Shown: one piece after another, positions 32,960 through 42,258 of the stretch
How positions within the stretch are numbered: the first letter of the stretch is position 1
Layout: every line of letters begins with the position of its first letter
Assembly (NCBI GenBank): GCA_001914955.1
Contig: MNDM01000061.1
Coordinates: forward strand, 28,816-75,155
DNA length: 46,340 nucleotides
Reading direction: 5' to 3'
Origin: Nitrospirae bacterium 13_2_20CM_2_62_8
GTDB lineage: Bacteria > Nitrospirota > Nitrospiria > Nitrospirales > Nitrospiraceae
The notes under the pieces: model-generated
The model's database searches: none
Seen by the model: only the letters and a program-made list of their open reading frames with translations
What the model was told of the DNA's origin: nothing
Made by a program: the position numbers and the translations under genes

Positions 32960-34387
32960 GTGCCGGAGACCCTGAAAGGGAGGATGCTGGGGCTCGTCGA
33001 CCAGCCGACGGGGTTGGACGATATTCAAGTTGATCACTTGGCCGCATCCACGCGCTTGCAATCCTGGCAAGCCGTGCAGATCCCGGATCGGCTGCGCTTC
33101 TCGGCCTGGCTGGCGGTCACGCTCCTGCTGGTCGTCGCCCTCATCATCGCCTTCGTCCCCTGGACACAGACCATTACCACCACCGGTCAGCTCTCGGCCT
33201 ATTCCCCGTATGAACGCCCTCAGGATATCGAAGCTCAGATCACCGGTCGCATCAGAAAATGGCACGTCTACGAAGGGGTGCGGGTGAAACAGGGGGACCT
33301 GCTCCTCGAGCTGGACGACTGGGATCCTCTTTTCATGGCACCCGACCTGCTTCCGCTGCTCGAACAATCCAAGAGTGCGCTGGAGCTGAACCGTAAGGCG
33401 GCGTTAGACCGTGCCGATCAGCTGGAAAAGCGAATCAAGGAAATGCAAAACCTCGTCAAAGCGGCGGTCCCGTCCGCCGAAGCCCGGGTGGTCGAGGCCG
33501 AAAACAAGGTGCGGGAAGCCGAACAACGCGTGGCGGCTGCCAAGATTGCCGTGGACACGGCTGAGTTGAACGTCGGCCGACACAAACAACTGGCTGAACG
33601 GGGCCTCGTCTCCCAGCGAGAGCTGGAATTGACTATCCTGGCCGCGATCGGGAGCAAGGCGGAGCTACAAGGTGCCGAAGCGGGGCAGCAAGCCGCCCAG
33701 CAAGGAATGCGGGCCCTGAGCTTCGGCCGTGATCAGATCAGCGCGGACGTGTTGCAGCGCCTTCTTGATGCCGAGGCCAGCCGGGCAGGAGCGCTGGCCG
33801 ACGCGGCCCGAGCGACGGACCAGTTGGCAGCCCTGGCCCTTCGCCTTTCAAATGCCACACAACGGAGGATCGCCAGCCGCATCTATGCCCCGATTGACGG
33901 GACGCTGGTGCGGATGGCCGAGGTGGGTCCCGGTGAGACGGTGAGGCAAGGCGACAAGATCGTTCGGATCTCGCCATTGAGCGCGGACAAGGCGGCGGAG
34001 TTGTGGGCGGACGGATTAGATTCCCCCTTGCTGAACGTCGGCCGCAAGGTCCGGCTGCTCTTCTTTGGGATCCCCGCCATTCCGCTTCCCGCATGGCCTG
34101 AGCTGATGGCCGGCACCTATGGTGGCGTGATCAAGGTGGTGGACCAGGTGGACGACGGAAAAGGCAATTTCCGTTTTTGGGTCGTCCCGGACCCAGAGGA
34201 CAGACCCTGGCCCGAGCAGAGTCACGTCAGGCAAGGGACCAAGGTCATGGGATGGGTGATTCTGAATCGAGTGCCCCTGTGGTACGAGCTGTGGCGGCGT
34301 GTGAACCTGTTCCCCCCCGACTACCAAGAGAGGGCACCGACCTTGCTTGACACGCTGTTACCCAAAGCCGGCAGAGGTGCAAAGTAG
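32960..34387 (+). CDS. HlyD-family periplasmic adaptor protein
   Basis: A 475-residue membrane-fusion protein. A cytosolic N-terminus of about 48 residues is followed by one membrane helix (FSAWLAVTLLLVVALIIAFV), a biotinyl-lipoyl-like half motif (AQITGRIRKWHVYEGVRVKQ), a long alpha-helical hairpin (about 130-290, Ala/Glu/Arg-rich), and the returning half ASRIYAPIDGTLVRMAEVG with GETVRQGDKI. GTG 32960 has GGGAGG six bases upstream. It should bridge an inner-membrane ABC exporter and the TolC-type channel encoded next. Cargo is unknown. Confidence 0.9.
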   Translation: MPETLKGRMLGLVDQPTGLDDIQVDHLAASTRLQSWQAVQIPDRLRFSAWLAVTLLLVVALIIAFVPWTQTITTTGQLSAYSPYERPQDIEAQITGRIRKWHVYEGVRVKQGDLLLELDDWDPLFMAPDLLPLLEQSKSALELNRKAALDRADQLEKRIKEMQNLVKAAVPSAEARVVEAENKVREAEQRVAAAKIAVDTAELNVGRHKQLAERGLVSQRELELTILAAIGSKAELQGAEAGQQAAQQGMRALSFGRDQISADVLQRLLDAEASRAGALADAARATDQLAALALRLSNATQRRIASRIYAPIDGTLVRMAEVGPGETVRQGDKIVRISPLSADKAAELWADGLDSPLLNVGRKVRLLFFGIPAIPLPAWPELMAGTYGGVIKVVDQVDDGKGNFRFWVVPDPEDRPWPEQSHVRQGTKVMGWVILNRVPLWYELWRRVNLFPPDYQERAPTLLDTLLPKAGRGAK

Positions 34388-34505
34388 ACGCTCACCCGAT
34401 CACCGCACTGGCCAGTTTCCCTGCGCGCAGCCCCTTTCGCCGCTACCCTCAGTGTCGCCCCGGACGTTTCCGCGTACAGCAGGCTTGAGGAAAGGAGAAC
34501 ATCCA

Positions 34506-35987
34506 ATGATGCAGACGCTCAAGGCAACGATCCCTCTGGCGCTGACTTTCATAAGCTTCGCCTTTTTTGGCATCGTTCCTCCCATCGACGCCGCGGAAGA
34601 GGGCAAGACGAAATCGTTGGCGCCGATTCCTCTGACGCTTGAGGAGGTCCTCGCACGGGTGGACCGGTCTCATCCCTTGCTGAAAGGATCGGGCACCGAA
34701 AAAATCGTGGCCAGGGGGAGGCTGCTGAGGGCTTTGGGCGCCTTCGAGCCGGCCCTGGTCAACGATTGGGAGCTGGAGCGGCTGGTGAAGAGCGGAAGTA
34801 CTGTCTCCGTCGGGTTTAACGACAGCTTTCTCGATGTGAGACACCCCTCAGGGATCAGGACGATCGGCGGCTTTCGTGTCGGCATCGGCCCCATCCAGAT
34901 CGCGGACTTGGCAGTTAATGGCACGAATCAGCCGATCATGGGCTTCTCGATGCCCTTGCTCAGGGGCCTCATGGTGAACCCGGAGAATGCCGAACTGCAG
35001 AGGTCCGGCCTGGCTGACCCTCGGGCCGACATCCAGGTCGCGCAGACTCGCCAGGATTTGTTTCTGGCTGGAGCCGGGCAATACTGGGAATGGGTCGCCG
35101 CCTGGAAGCTGGCGGACGTCCAGCGGCGGGCCTTGAAGGTGGCGGAAGACCGGCTGAAACAGATCGAGCAGCGAGCGAAGGCCGGCGCCGTGGCGCCACT
35201 GGATGTGGTCGAGGCGAACCAGGAAGTTCAGCGTCGGAGGGAGATTCTGATCGGCGCCACGCGCGCGTTCGAACAGGAGCAGTACCGGCTGTCCATGTTC
35301 CTCTGGGACCGAGACGCGCCGATGACACCGGATGTGGAGCGAGTCCCCGAGTTTCCGAGGCAAGCCGAGCTGCCGACGACTGAGGCGGTGCAGGCGGATA
35401 AGCTGAACGCCAGGGCGACGAGGCCGGAAGTTCTCGAGGTTGCGATTGAAGCCAGGGTGAACAATATTGATCTGGAACTGGCGAAGAACAACCTGCTGCC
35501 CATCCTGAATGCCGAAGCGGAGCCCTCCCGAAAACCGGGCGAGTTTGTTCTCGGTCTGGGATACCGGTTCGGCGTCGAGATGCGAATCCCGTTTCTCCAG
35601 CGCCGAGCGCGCGGTGAGGTGCTCGAAGCGCAGGGGAAAGCGGACCGATTCGTCCTGGTCCAAAAGTTTCGTGAACAACAAGTCATCGTGGACGTGGATA
35701 ACGCGCTGTCGGCCATCGAGCGAGCCAAGCAACGGATTGCCGCCTCGTTCCAATCGCTACAACTGGCCAGAACGCTGGAGGAGGGAGAGCGGTTCCGGTT
35801 CAGCCTGGGCGCGACCAGCGTGCTGTTCGTCAACCTGCGCGAGCGAAACGCGGTGGACTCCGAGAACCAGTGGATCAGGGCGAAGGCGGACTACCAGAAA
35901 GCGTTGGCGCTCTATCAGTGGGCCATCGGGGCCTGGGGGAAAAGCCCGGCGCCGGCGGTCCCTGTCTCGTACCGCCCGATCCCGTAA
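34506..35987 (+). CDS. TolC-family outer membrane efflux protein
   Basis: A 493-residue outer-membrane channel subunit. A signal peptide ends near DAA (about residue 31). The core has two TolC repeats with long helices: LTLEEVLARVDRSHPLLKG at the start of the first and RATRPEVLEVAIEARVNNID in the second half. The later block LGATSVLFVNLRERNAVDSE is typical of the family. AAAGGAG lies eight bases before ATG 34506; a second ATG follows immediately. It is the outer-membrane part of the export operon. Confidence 0.9.
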   Translation: MMQTLKATIPLALTFISFAFFGIVPPIDAAEEGKTKSLAPIPLTLEEVLARVDRSHPLLKGSGTEKIVARGRLLRALGAFEPALVNDWELERLVKSGSTVSVGFNDSFLDVRHPSGIRTIGGFRVGIGPIQIADLAVNGTNQPIMGFSMPLLRGLMVNPENAELQRSGLADPRADIQVAQTRQDLFLAGAGQYWEWVAAWKLADVQRRALKVAEDRLKQIEQRAKAGAVAPLDVVEANQEVQRRREILIGATRAFEQEQYRLSMFLWDRDAPMTPDVERVPEFPRQAELPTTEAVQADKLNARATRPEVLEVAIEARVNNIDLELAKNNLLPILNAEAEPSRKPGEFVLGLGYRFGVEMRIPFLQRRARGEVLEAQGKADRFVLVQKFREQQVIVDVDNALSAIERAKQRIAASFQSLQLARTLEEGERFRFSLGATSVLFVNLRERNAVDSENQWIRAKADYQKALALYQWAIGAWGKSPAPAVPVSYRPIP

Positions 35988-36068
35988 GTGACGCGGGCCT
36001 GTGGCGTTTTCGCGTTCCCTCTGATAGGCTATGCGACTGAGCGGCTGCCTTCAAGATAGGACGCACCG

Positions 36069-36114
36069 GCCCGTCGGGAGGCGGCAGGAAGCTGACGCCT
36101 TGGTTCCGACGGGC
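36069..36114 (+). repeat. Two-tier hairpin between tolC and the ABC gene
   Basis: Perfect 9-bp outer arms (GCCCGTCGG 36069-36077, complement 36106-36114) and inner 5-bp arms AGGCG/CGCCT (36079-36083, 36096-36100). It lies in the 162-bp gap, 36 bp before the ABC start. No T-run follows. Confidence 0.6.
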
Positions 36115-36149
36115 AGGTCTTCGGCTCAGACCTGGCGCGGAGAATCGGC

Positions 36150-37831
36150 ATGACGACGGCCAGCCCCGACACCCCGAGCAGCCAGCAGAGGACAGACCTC
36201 TTCCGAAGCACGCTCGCCCGCGTGGGCTTGTTCTTCCGGCTTGAGAAACGCATTCTTGGGCTGTTTTTGTCCTACGCCCTTGCCATCGCTCTCTTCTCCC
36301 TCATCATTCCGTTGACCGTGCAGGAGCTGATCAACACCTTCGCGTTCGCGATTCAGCCGATCATGATCGTCACCCTGGCCTCGATCATGATGGTGATCCT
36401 GCTCTGCGTGGCGGCGTTCAGGGCGTTGCAAGTGTACGCCGAGGAAATCCTAGAGCAGCGGATCTTCGCGCGGTTGGCGCTGGCGCTGTCTCAGCAACTT
36501 CCCCGCTTTCGCGAGCAAGGCTTCAGGCCCAGATATGTGAACTATTTCCTGGAAACCGTGCTGATGCAGCGAGCCCTCGCGACGTTGCTGGTGGATCTCA
36601 TGAACGTGGTGGTGGGCGGCTTCGTGGGGATGACCATTTTGGTCTTTTACCACCCGTACTTCCTGGGGTTTAACGCCTTCCTGCTCACGGGCTTCGCAGC
36701 GGTCGTCCTCTTGCTCAGCCATGGCGGTCTCAGAACGACGTTACGGATGTCCGAAGCCAAATACGACGCCTTCCACTGGATGCAGGAGATCGCGTACAAC
36801 CTGCTCCATTTTAAATCGACCGTGAGCACCCCGCTGTTGCTGAAAAAAACGGATGAGCTGGTCAGCACCTACCTGGCAGCCAGGCGGGAGCGCTTCAATG
36901 TCGTGATCCGCCAATTCCTGGGATCCGTCGGATTTCAGGCCGTTGGTCACAGCGGGCTGATTCTCACCGCGGGATGGCTCGTGGCCATCGGTCAACTTAC
37001 CTTGGGCCAATTCGTGGCTGCGGAGGTCATCGTCGGCACCTTACTGCTGAACTTCGATTCGGTGGTGAAGCGGATGTACGTCGTCTGGTATTTCTTCACG
37101 GCCTTGGCCGAGCTGGATTTCCTCTTCTCCCTCCCCAAGGACATGGAACCTGGCAAGCTCGCCGTTCCGTTGCCGGACCCGACCGTCCACGGCGTAAGGC
37201 TCACCTGCAAAGACGTGACGTTCTCGTACCTGGGCTCAGCAACGGTGTTCGAAAACTTTAATCTGGAGGTCGTGCCCGGAGAGAAAGTGGCGATCTTCTC
37301 CGCCACGAGCACCGGCAAGACTACCCTGGCGCGGGTCCTGGCCGGCCTCTATCACCCGACGAGCGGAGTCATTCGGTATAACGGCGTGGACCTGCGCGAT
37401 CTGGATATGGACTCTCTCAATGCCTGCCGTGGCCTGATGCTGGATTCCCAGCTCACACTGTTCGAGGGGACCCTGGAGGAGAACATCACGATGGGTCGCT
37501 CTTCGATTCCGTACGAGGATCTCCGGTGGGCTCTTCGGTTCGTCGACATGGAAGACGAGGTGGATGCGCTTCCGCTGGGTCTGAAAACACCGGTCAGAGC
37601 CAAGGGGACAAGGTTTACGACCAATCAGATCATGCGGATCCTGGTCGCCCGCGCGATCGTCATTCGTCCGCAGATCCTGATCTTTGATGGGACCCGCACA
37701 GCGTCCCGCCAAGCACTCGAGAAACCCTCCTTCGAAGGCTCTGCTCCAAAGAGGAACCCTGGTCCGTGATCTTTGTCTCCAATGACCCCACACTGACGGC
37801 CCACGTCGATCGCCGCCTGGCCTTGGACTGA
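36150..37831 (+). pseudogene. ABC exporter with degenerate nucleotide-binding domain, frameshifted near the end
   Basis: Type I secretion-like ABC protein with membrane helices over about residues 30-300 and a C-terminal nucleotide-binding domain. Conserved ATPase motifs are altered: Walker A SATSTGKTT (first Gly lost), signature FTTNQ for LSGGQ, Walker B ILIFDGT (catalytic Glu to Gly), H-loop FVSNDPT (His to Asn), and no Gln at the Q-loop. The continuous frame stops at 37769. From 37721 the next frame continues sensibly (ETLLRRLCSKEEPWSVIFVS, then DPTLTAHVDRRLALD) to a stop at 37831. This fits loss of one base in GAG(G)AAACC at about 37721. GGAG precedes ATG 36150. It may be functional in truncated form, a pseudogene or a sequencing error. 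Confidence 0.75.
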
Positions 37832-37966
37832 TCCCTTGCTCTCAAGGCTGACGGGCCTTTCTCATCACTCCGTTGATCTGTTAGACTATAGCCAATAACC
37901 GGCGGGAGGCCATCGAGGCAGCGGCCCTGGCCTGTGGAGAGAGCACATAACTTGGGAGAGACGCTG

Positions 37967-38755
37967 GTGGGCACTCGGTTCCAATTTCGATCTCCTCGGC
38001 CGGCCTGGACCCAGATCCTGGTGAGCCTGCTGATTGCGGCCCTCGGGCTGATGGGGGCCCGAGCCCTGAGCGAAGTGGACCAGGACCTTCGCATCATGTA
38101 CACCGAGTACACCTTGGGCGCCACAGACCTCGCCCACATCTCGGCTGATGTCATGCGGTACCGGACCATCATCGTTCGGAGCCTGGAGGCTCCCACCCAA
38201 AAAGACTTCGAACGGATCACGAAATCCCTGCCGGATCAGCGCGCCCGCATCCAGCACGCCGTGGATCGGTATGCAGCTGCGACCCTGCGGGTGTCGCGCA
38301 GCGGTCGAAGTGAACCTGAAGACATCCAATCGGTGCGGGAAAGCCTCGACGCCTACTTTGCGGCCGCCAGCCGGACTATCGCTCTCTTGAGCCAGGAATG
38401 GACCGCCGGCTCCCCGCACGAGGCGGCTGAGCTCAGGCGCAAGGCCGAAGTGCATGCCGCCGACAACGCGGGGCCCAAGCTGATTCAGGTCAGCCTCGCG
38501 CTGGACCGTCTCTTGGAAACCGTGGCTGACGTCGCCAAGGACATGCGAGACGAAGGGACCAGAACCATTCGCATGACCAGCACGACGCTCATCATCGGCA
38601 GCTTTCTCCTCGCCGTGTTAAACCTGTTCATTACACGAACTCCTCCCCGGGTCGAAGCCGCTCTCCGTCCCTCCGCAGTCCACCGTGAACGCCAAGAGAC
38701 GCCCGCGTTCTCTCTCCCTCTCGAGCGCACCGATTCCATACGCCGCCGAGAATAG
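37967..38755 (+). CDS. Two-helix membrane protein with four-helix-bundle sensor-like domain
   Basis: About 262 residues: a first membrane helix (ILVSLLIAALGLMGARAL), a periplasmic region of about 160 residues predicted as helices (LAHISADVMRYRTIIVRSLE among others), and a second helix (TTLIIGSFLLAVLNLFI) with a short Arg-rich tail. This is the layout of the 4HB_MCP ligand-binding domain of chemoreceptors, yet there is no HAMP, methyl-accepting or kinase part. GTG 37967 has GGAGAG six bases upstream; GTG 37934 is the alternative. It lies 135 bp after the ABC gene and may be the last gene of that operon. Role unknown. Confidence 0.65.
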   Translation: MGTRFQFRSPRPAWTQILVSLLIAALGLMGARALSEVDQDLRIMYTEYTLGATDLAHISADVMRYRTIIVRSLEAPTQKDFERITKSLPDQRARIQHAVDRYAAATLRVSRSGRSEPEDIQSVRESLDAYFAAASRTIALLSQEWTAGSPHEAAELRRKAEVHAADNAGPKLIQVSLALDRLLETVADVAKDMRDEGTRTIRMTSTTLIIGSFLLAVLNLFITRTPPRVEAALRPSAVHRERQETPAFSLPLERTDSIRRRE

Positions 38756-38955
38756 GTCGATCGAACCGATTCACGACCGGCCGAACCTCGCCGCGATGAT
38801 CGAGCCCGACCGGTTCTTCCATCGCCCGACCGGAAGGTTTGATTGGACCCGGCAGGCGAGCTCCGCTCGAGCGGGCGTTGAGGAAGTCGAGATGATAGGA
38901 TGCGGCGAGGAGGTCGGAGAGGGGGCACGAGTCTGACGGAAATTTCCGGCGGGCG

Positions 38956-39534
38956 TTACCTCCGGACTCGCGTCTTTTTCGGGGGAAGGTTCTCCATCGG
39001 AATGAAGACCGCCAAGGCGACCACCGTCGTCCACCGGTTGGCCTTCCCAATGGCCGATTGGGTGATATTGAGCGTCCGGACGATCTTGCCTCCCATCTTG
39101 AACACCTGCTCCCGTTCTTTCCAGGCGATGTTGGGATCGAACTCGATGCCCAGCGTGGTGGCCAGCATCTGAGCGGCCAGGTCCTCCGTATATTCTCCCG
39201 ATTCCTCATCGGTCTCTCCATAGGCATGATGCTCGGAAAGATACCCGTACGTGCGCCGGTCGGTGGGGATGGCGAGACCGATGGAGGCGGAGATCAAGCG
39301 GTTGCGCTCGTTGGTGTCCGATCGGGCCATCACGCAGTGGGTGATTTCGCCGGGATTCAGCAGCGTTTCGCCGCGCCTCCGCGGAATGATTTTACAGGAA
39401 GGGGGATAGATCGAGGACACGCTCACCAGATTGCAGTACGCGACCCCTGCGCTCCGCAACGCCTCCTCGAACGAAGCCAGCTTCTCCCTATGGACCCCGA
39501 CGCCCCGGGTCAAGAACATATGAGTCGGAACCAT
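38956..39534 (-). CDS. Pyruvoyl-dependent arginine decarboxylase
   Basis: A 192-residue PvlArgDC. The proenzyme self-cleaves at the Ser-Ser of [11 protein letters not shown] (residues 40/41), turning the second Ser into the pyruvoyl cofactor. It converts arginine to agmatine for polyamine synthesis. [20 protein letters not shown] and [20 protein letters not shown] are family blocks. The C-terminal tail is Lys/Arg-rich. ATG 39534 has GGGAGGG upstream, and it has its own promoter (39597-39625). The 200 bp beyond its stop, to 38755, holds nothing I can support. Confidence 0.92.
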   Translation of the reverse strand: MVPTHMFLTRGVGVHREKLASFEEALRSAGVAYCNLVSVSSIYPPSCKIIPRRRGETLLNPGEITHCVMARSDTNERNRLISASIGLAIPTDRRTYGYLSEHHAYGETDEESGEYTEDLAAQMLATTLGIEFDPNIAWKEREQVFKMGGKIVRTLNITQSAIGKANRWTTVVALAVFIPMENLPPKKTRVRR

Positions 39535-39596
39535 CTTCCCTCCCCTCTTTCGTCACGCGTGCGCACTAGACGCCTGACAGCACACACCGGGTGGCA

Positions 39597-39625
39597 GTTG
39601 TACCAATTTAGAGAAGATTCCGCAA
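39597..39625 (-). promoter_or_regulatory. Promoter of the arginine decarboxylase gene
   Basis: TTGCGG (39625-39620), a 17-bp spacer and TACAAC (39602-39597), giving a leader of about 55 nt. It implies expression independent of the upstream aldehyde dehydrogenase gene. Confidence 0.55.
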
Positions 39626-39655
39626 TATGGCAGGAGAGATTTTTTTATCCGGAGT

Positions 39656-41095
39656 TCAGGCGTTGTTCGAATCACGGAGGTTCGGCACCAGCAGCTTCAG
39701 TTCGGTCATCTCCTCGATGGCGTAGCGCACCCCTTCGCGACCAAGCCCCGAGTCCTTCACCCCGCCATAGGGCATATGGTCCGCCCGGAAGGTCGGAATC
39801 TCGTTGGCCAGCACCGTCCCCACCTCAAGCTCGCGGTAGGCCCGGAACAGCCGGCCGACATCGCGGGTAAACACTCCGGCCTGGAGCCCGAAGTCGGAGT
39901 CATTCAGCGCCTCGATTGCCCGGCCGAACTGCTGGTACGGCGTGATCGTCACGACCGGGCCGAACACTTCTCGGCACGAGACCTTCATCTCCGGGGTGAC
40001 ATCGGCCAGCACCGTCGCTTCCACGAGTGAGCCCACTCGCTTCCCGCCCGCCAGCACCCGGGCGCCCTGCGCGACCGCCTCACCGACCCAGTCCTCCACA
40101 CGCCGGGCCGCTGCCTCGTCGATCAGCGGGCCGATCACCGTGGCCTCGTCGAACGGATCGCCTGCTTTGAGCGTGCCGACCCGGGCCAGGACCCCCGCCA
40201 CAAAGCGATCGTACACGGCCTCATGCACATAGATGCGCTGCACCGAAATACAGGTCTGGCCCGAGTAGACGAAGCCCCCGGCCACGCAGCGCTGAGCCGC
40301 CACGTCCAGGTCCGCATCCGGCTCCACGATCACACCGGCGTTCCCACCCAACTCGAGCACCACCCGCTTTTTCCCGCACTTCGCTTTGAGCATCCAGCCG
40401 ACCGCCGCGCTGCCGGTGAAGCTCAGCAGCTTGAAGCGCGGGTCCGTCACCATCTGCTCGGCCACCGCGTTCTCGCAGGGAACGACGCTCAGAGCCCCCG
40501 GCGGCAGCCCCGAATCCAGCACGATTTCACCCAGCATCAGGGCGGTCAACGGCGTCTGGGGAGCCGGCTTCAAGACGATCGGATTCCCGCACGCGAGGCA
40601 CGGGGCGACCTTGTGCGCGACCAGATTGAGCGGGAAATTGAACGGGGTGATGCCGAGCACCGGCCCGATCGGAAAGCGCCGGACGATCCCAAGATGGCTC
40701 TCCGTCCCTGGCGTCAGGTCCAGCGGGATCACTTCTCCCGGAATCCGCTTGGCTTCCTCCGAGGCGACCGTGAACGTCTGGATCGACCGCCCTACCTCGC
40801 GCCGGGCGTCCGAGATCGGCTTGCCCGCTTCGGCCGTCATGGTCCGCGCCAACTCTTCGCGACGCGCGGCCAGGGCTTCGGCGATCTTGCCGAGCGCGCC
40901 GGCTCTCGCGTGGGCCGGCAATCGCCGCATCGCTGAAAACGCTGTGACCGCCGCCCCGATCGCCTCGTCCGCTTCCGTCTTGCCGGCCTGACACACCTCG
41001 GCCACCGTCTCCCCGCTGAACGGGTTGACCACCGGGGCGACCCGGTCCGTGTGCCGCCACCGGCCGCCGATCAGGAATGGCCTTGCCGGCTTCAT
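39656..41095 (-). CDS. NAD(P)-dependent aldehyde dehydrogenase family protein
   Basis: About 479 residues. The cofactor site includes TPFNFPLNLVAHKVAPCLAC and LLSFTGSAAVGW. The catalytic Glu is in VLELGGNAG and the nucleophilic Cys in FVYSGQTCISVQR. The C-terminal block ANEIPTFRADHMPYGGVKDS is typical of the lactaldehyde/succinate-semialdehyde/non-phosphorylating GAPDH branch. Substrate cannot be assigned; its place between polyamine-related genes allows an aminoaldehyde. ATG 41095 has GGAG at 10 bases. ATG 41119 would overlap the upstream gene. Confidence 0.88.
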   Translation of the reverse strand: MKPARPFLIGGRWRHTDRVAPVVNPFSGETVAEVCQAGKTEADEAIGAAVTAFSAMRRLPAHARAGALGKIAEALAARREELARTMTAEAGKPISDARREVGRSIQTFTVASEEAKRIPGEVIPLDLTPGTESHLGIVRRFPIGPVLGITPFNFPLNLVAHKVAPCLACGNPIVLKPAPQTPLTALMLGEIVLDSGLPPGALSVVPCENAVAEQMVTDPRFKLLSFTGSAAVGWMLKAKCGKKRVVLELGGNAGVIVEPDADLDVAAQRCVAGGFVYSGQTCISVQRIYVHEAVYDRFVAGVLARVGTLKAGDPFDEATVIGPLIDEAAARRVEDWVGEAVAQGARVLAGGKRVGSLVEATVLADVTPEMKVSCREVFGPVVTITPYQQFGRAIEALNDSDFGLQAGVFTRDVGRLFRAYRELEVGTVLANEIPTFRADHMPYGGVKDSGLGREGVRYAIEEMTELKLLVPNLRDSNNA

Positions 41096-41102
41096 GTGGC
41101 TG

Positions 41103-41381
41103 TTACTCCGTGGACTCATCGATCGGGATTCTACTGGCGGGAACCTTCGGGGGTTCGACCTCTGCGTGGGCCTTCTCGGCTTTGGCGATCAGTTCCTCGG
41201 TCCCCCAGTCCCGGATGGCTTGAAGCGTGAACGCCTCATACGTGGAGATGCCGTGGCAGGTGGGGCAGTCCGGCATCGGCACCTTCCGTCGGAACGCTTC
41301 GCCCAGGCAGGACATGCACACCAGCAGATCAGGTTCACCCTCTTCACACTCGACCGGCCAAAATAATTGTTCGTGCGACAT
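41103..41381 (-). CDS. Small zinc-ribbon-like protein of unknown function
   Basis: A 92-residue protein. Two Cys pairs (LLVCMSCLGE and MPDCPTCHG) spaced about 16 residues apart suggest a zinc ribbon. The C-terminal half is a charged helix (EELIAKAEKAHAEVEPP). ATG 41381 has AAGGG just upstream; a TTG 13 codons earlier is less likely. It ends 8 bp before the aldehyde dehydrogenase start, so the two are probably cotranslated. No known family was recognised. Confidence 0.7.
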   Translation of the reverse strand: MSHEQLFWPVECEEGEPDLLVCMSCLGEAFRRKVPMPDCPTCHGISTYEAFTLQAIRDWGTEELIAKAEKAHAEVEPPKVPASRIPIDESTE

Positions 41382-41523
41382 AACGCCCTTCTTCCTGTCT
41401 GAAATTTCGGATGGAGTCAACCTCTAGCCCATAGCTCGCAGCAGATTGCTCTGCGCCTTTTCCCCCTCGGCTGGGCGCTGCTCACCGTTCACGTGTCAAG
41501 GATAGGCTCTCCCTGCCGGGAAT

Positions 41524-42210
41524 TCAACCCTTCCCTTTCGGACTCGGCGCACCGAGCAGACGATCGATCTGTTCCTGGAACACCTTGAAGGGAACCGCTC
41601 CCGGGATCGCGATCGGTCGCTGCTGGCCCGTGCCCTGCGTCCTGAGCAGGACAAAGCCGGGGGTGCCGACAAATCCCAGCCTGACACCTTCCTCCCGGTC
41701 CCGGCGTATCGCGTCCGTGTGAGGAGCCTCCTCCAGGCACTTCGAGAACAGCGGCAGATCGAGACCGATGGTTTGGGCATGCCGCTGGAGATCGGCCGGC
41801 CCTAATCTCCGGTCATCTCCGAACAGTCGGTCATGCATTTGCCAGTAACGACCTTGGTTGCCGGCACACCGGGCAGCCACCGCGGCATCCAGGCCAGGCC
41901 CCTGGAACCCACGCGGGAAGTCCCGGTAGAGAAACCGTACCTTGCCGGTCTCAATATAGTCGGCCCGGAGTCGAGGCCAGGTCTCCCGGAAGAATTTAAG
42001 GCAAAAGCCGCAGGTGAAATCCGAATATTCGATGAGCGTGACCGGCGCCTGGGGATCACCGCGTACCCGGTCATCGGCGCGTGCGAGGAGATCGGATGGT
42101 TGCCCGCTGAGCACCGCCGCCGCCATGAGGAAGAAGAAGCCGACGGTCACGAGGTAGACGGTACAAGTGGAAATAAGCGCGCACTCCCCTTTTGCCTTCC
42201 GAGTCTTCAC
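41524..42210 (-). CDS. DsbA-family thiol-disulfide protein, membrane-anchored or exported
   Basis: A 228-residue thioredoxin-fold protein. An N-terminal hydrophobic segment (TVYLVTVGFFFLMAAAVLSG) exports or anchors it. The active site is EYSDFTCGFCLKFF (CGFC), and the cis-Pro loop is FVGTPGFVLL. The insertion of helices between them fits the DsbA/DsbG-like thioredoxin_4 branch. It probably oxidises or shuffles disulfides in the periplasm. GTG 42210 has GGGGAGAGG five bases upstream. Confidence 0.87.
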   Translation of the reverse strand: MKTRKAKGECALISTCTVYLVTVGFFFLMAAAVLSGQPSDLLARADDRVRGDPQAPVTLIEYSDFTCGFCLKFFRETWPRLRADYIETGKVRFLYRDFPRGFQGPGLDAAVAARCAGNQGRYWQMHDRLFGDDRRLGPADLQRHAQTIGLDLPLFSKCLEEAPHTDAIRRDREEGVRLGFVGTPGFVLLRTQGTGQQRPIAIPGAVPFKVFQEQIDRLLGAPSPKGKG

Positions 42211-42258
42211 GATTGCCTCTCCCCTTTTTCCGTTTGCCTTGTGCCCCTCGACGGGACG

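Noticed and set aside
38756-38955. Small frames between the four-helix membrane protein and the arginine decarboxylase
   Set aside because: No ribosome site, hairpin terminator or conserved pattern could be seen; left as unassigned intergenic DNA.
39625-39650. Plus-strand run of seven T as a terminator
   Set aside because: No hairpin precedes it, and no plus-strand gene is being transcribed there.
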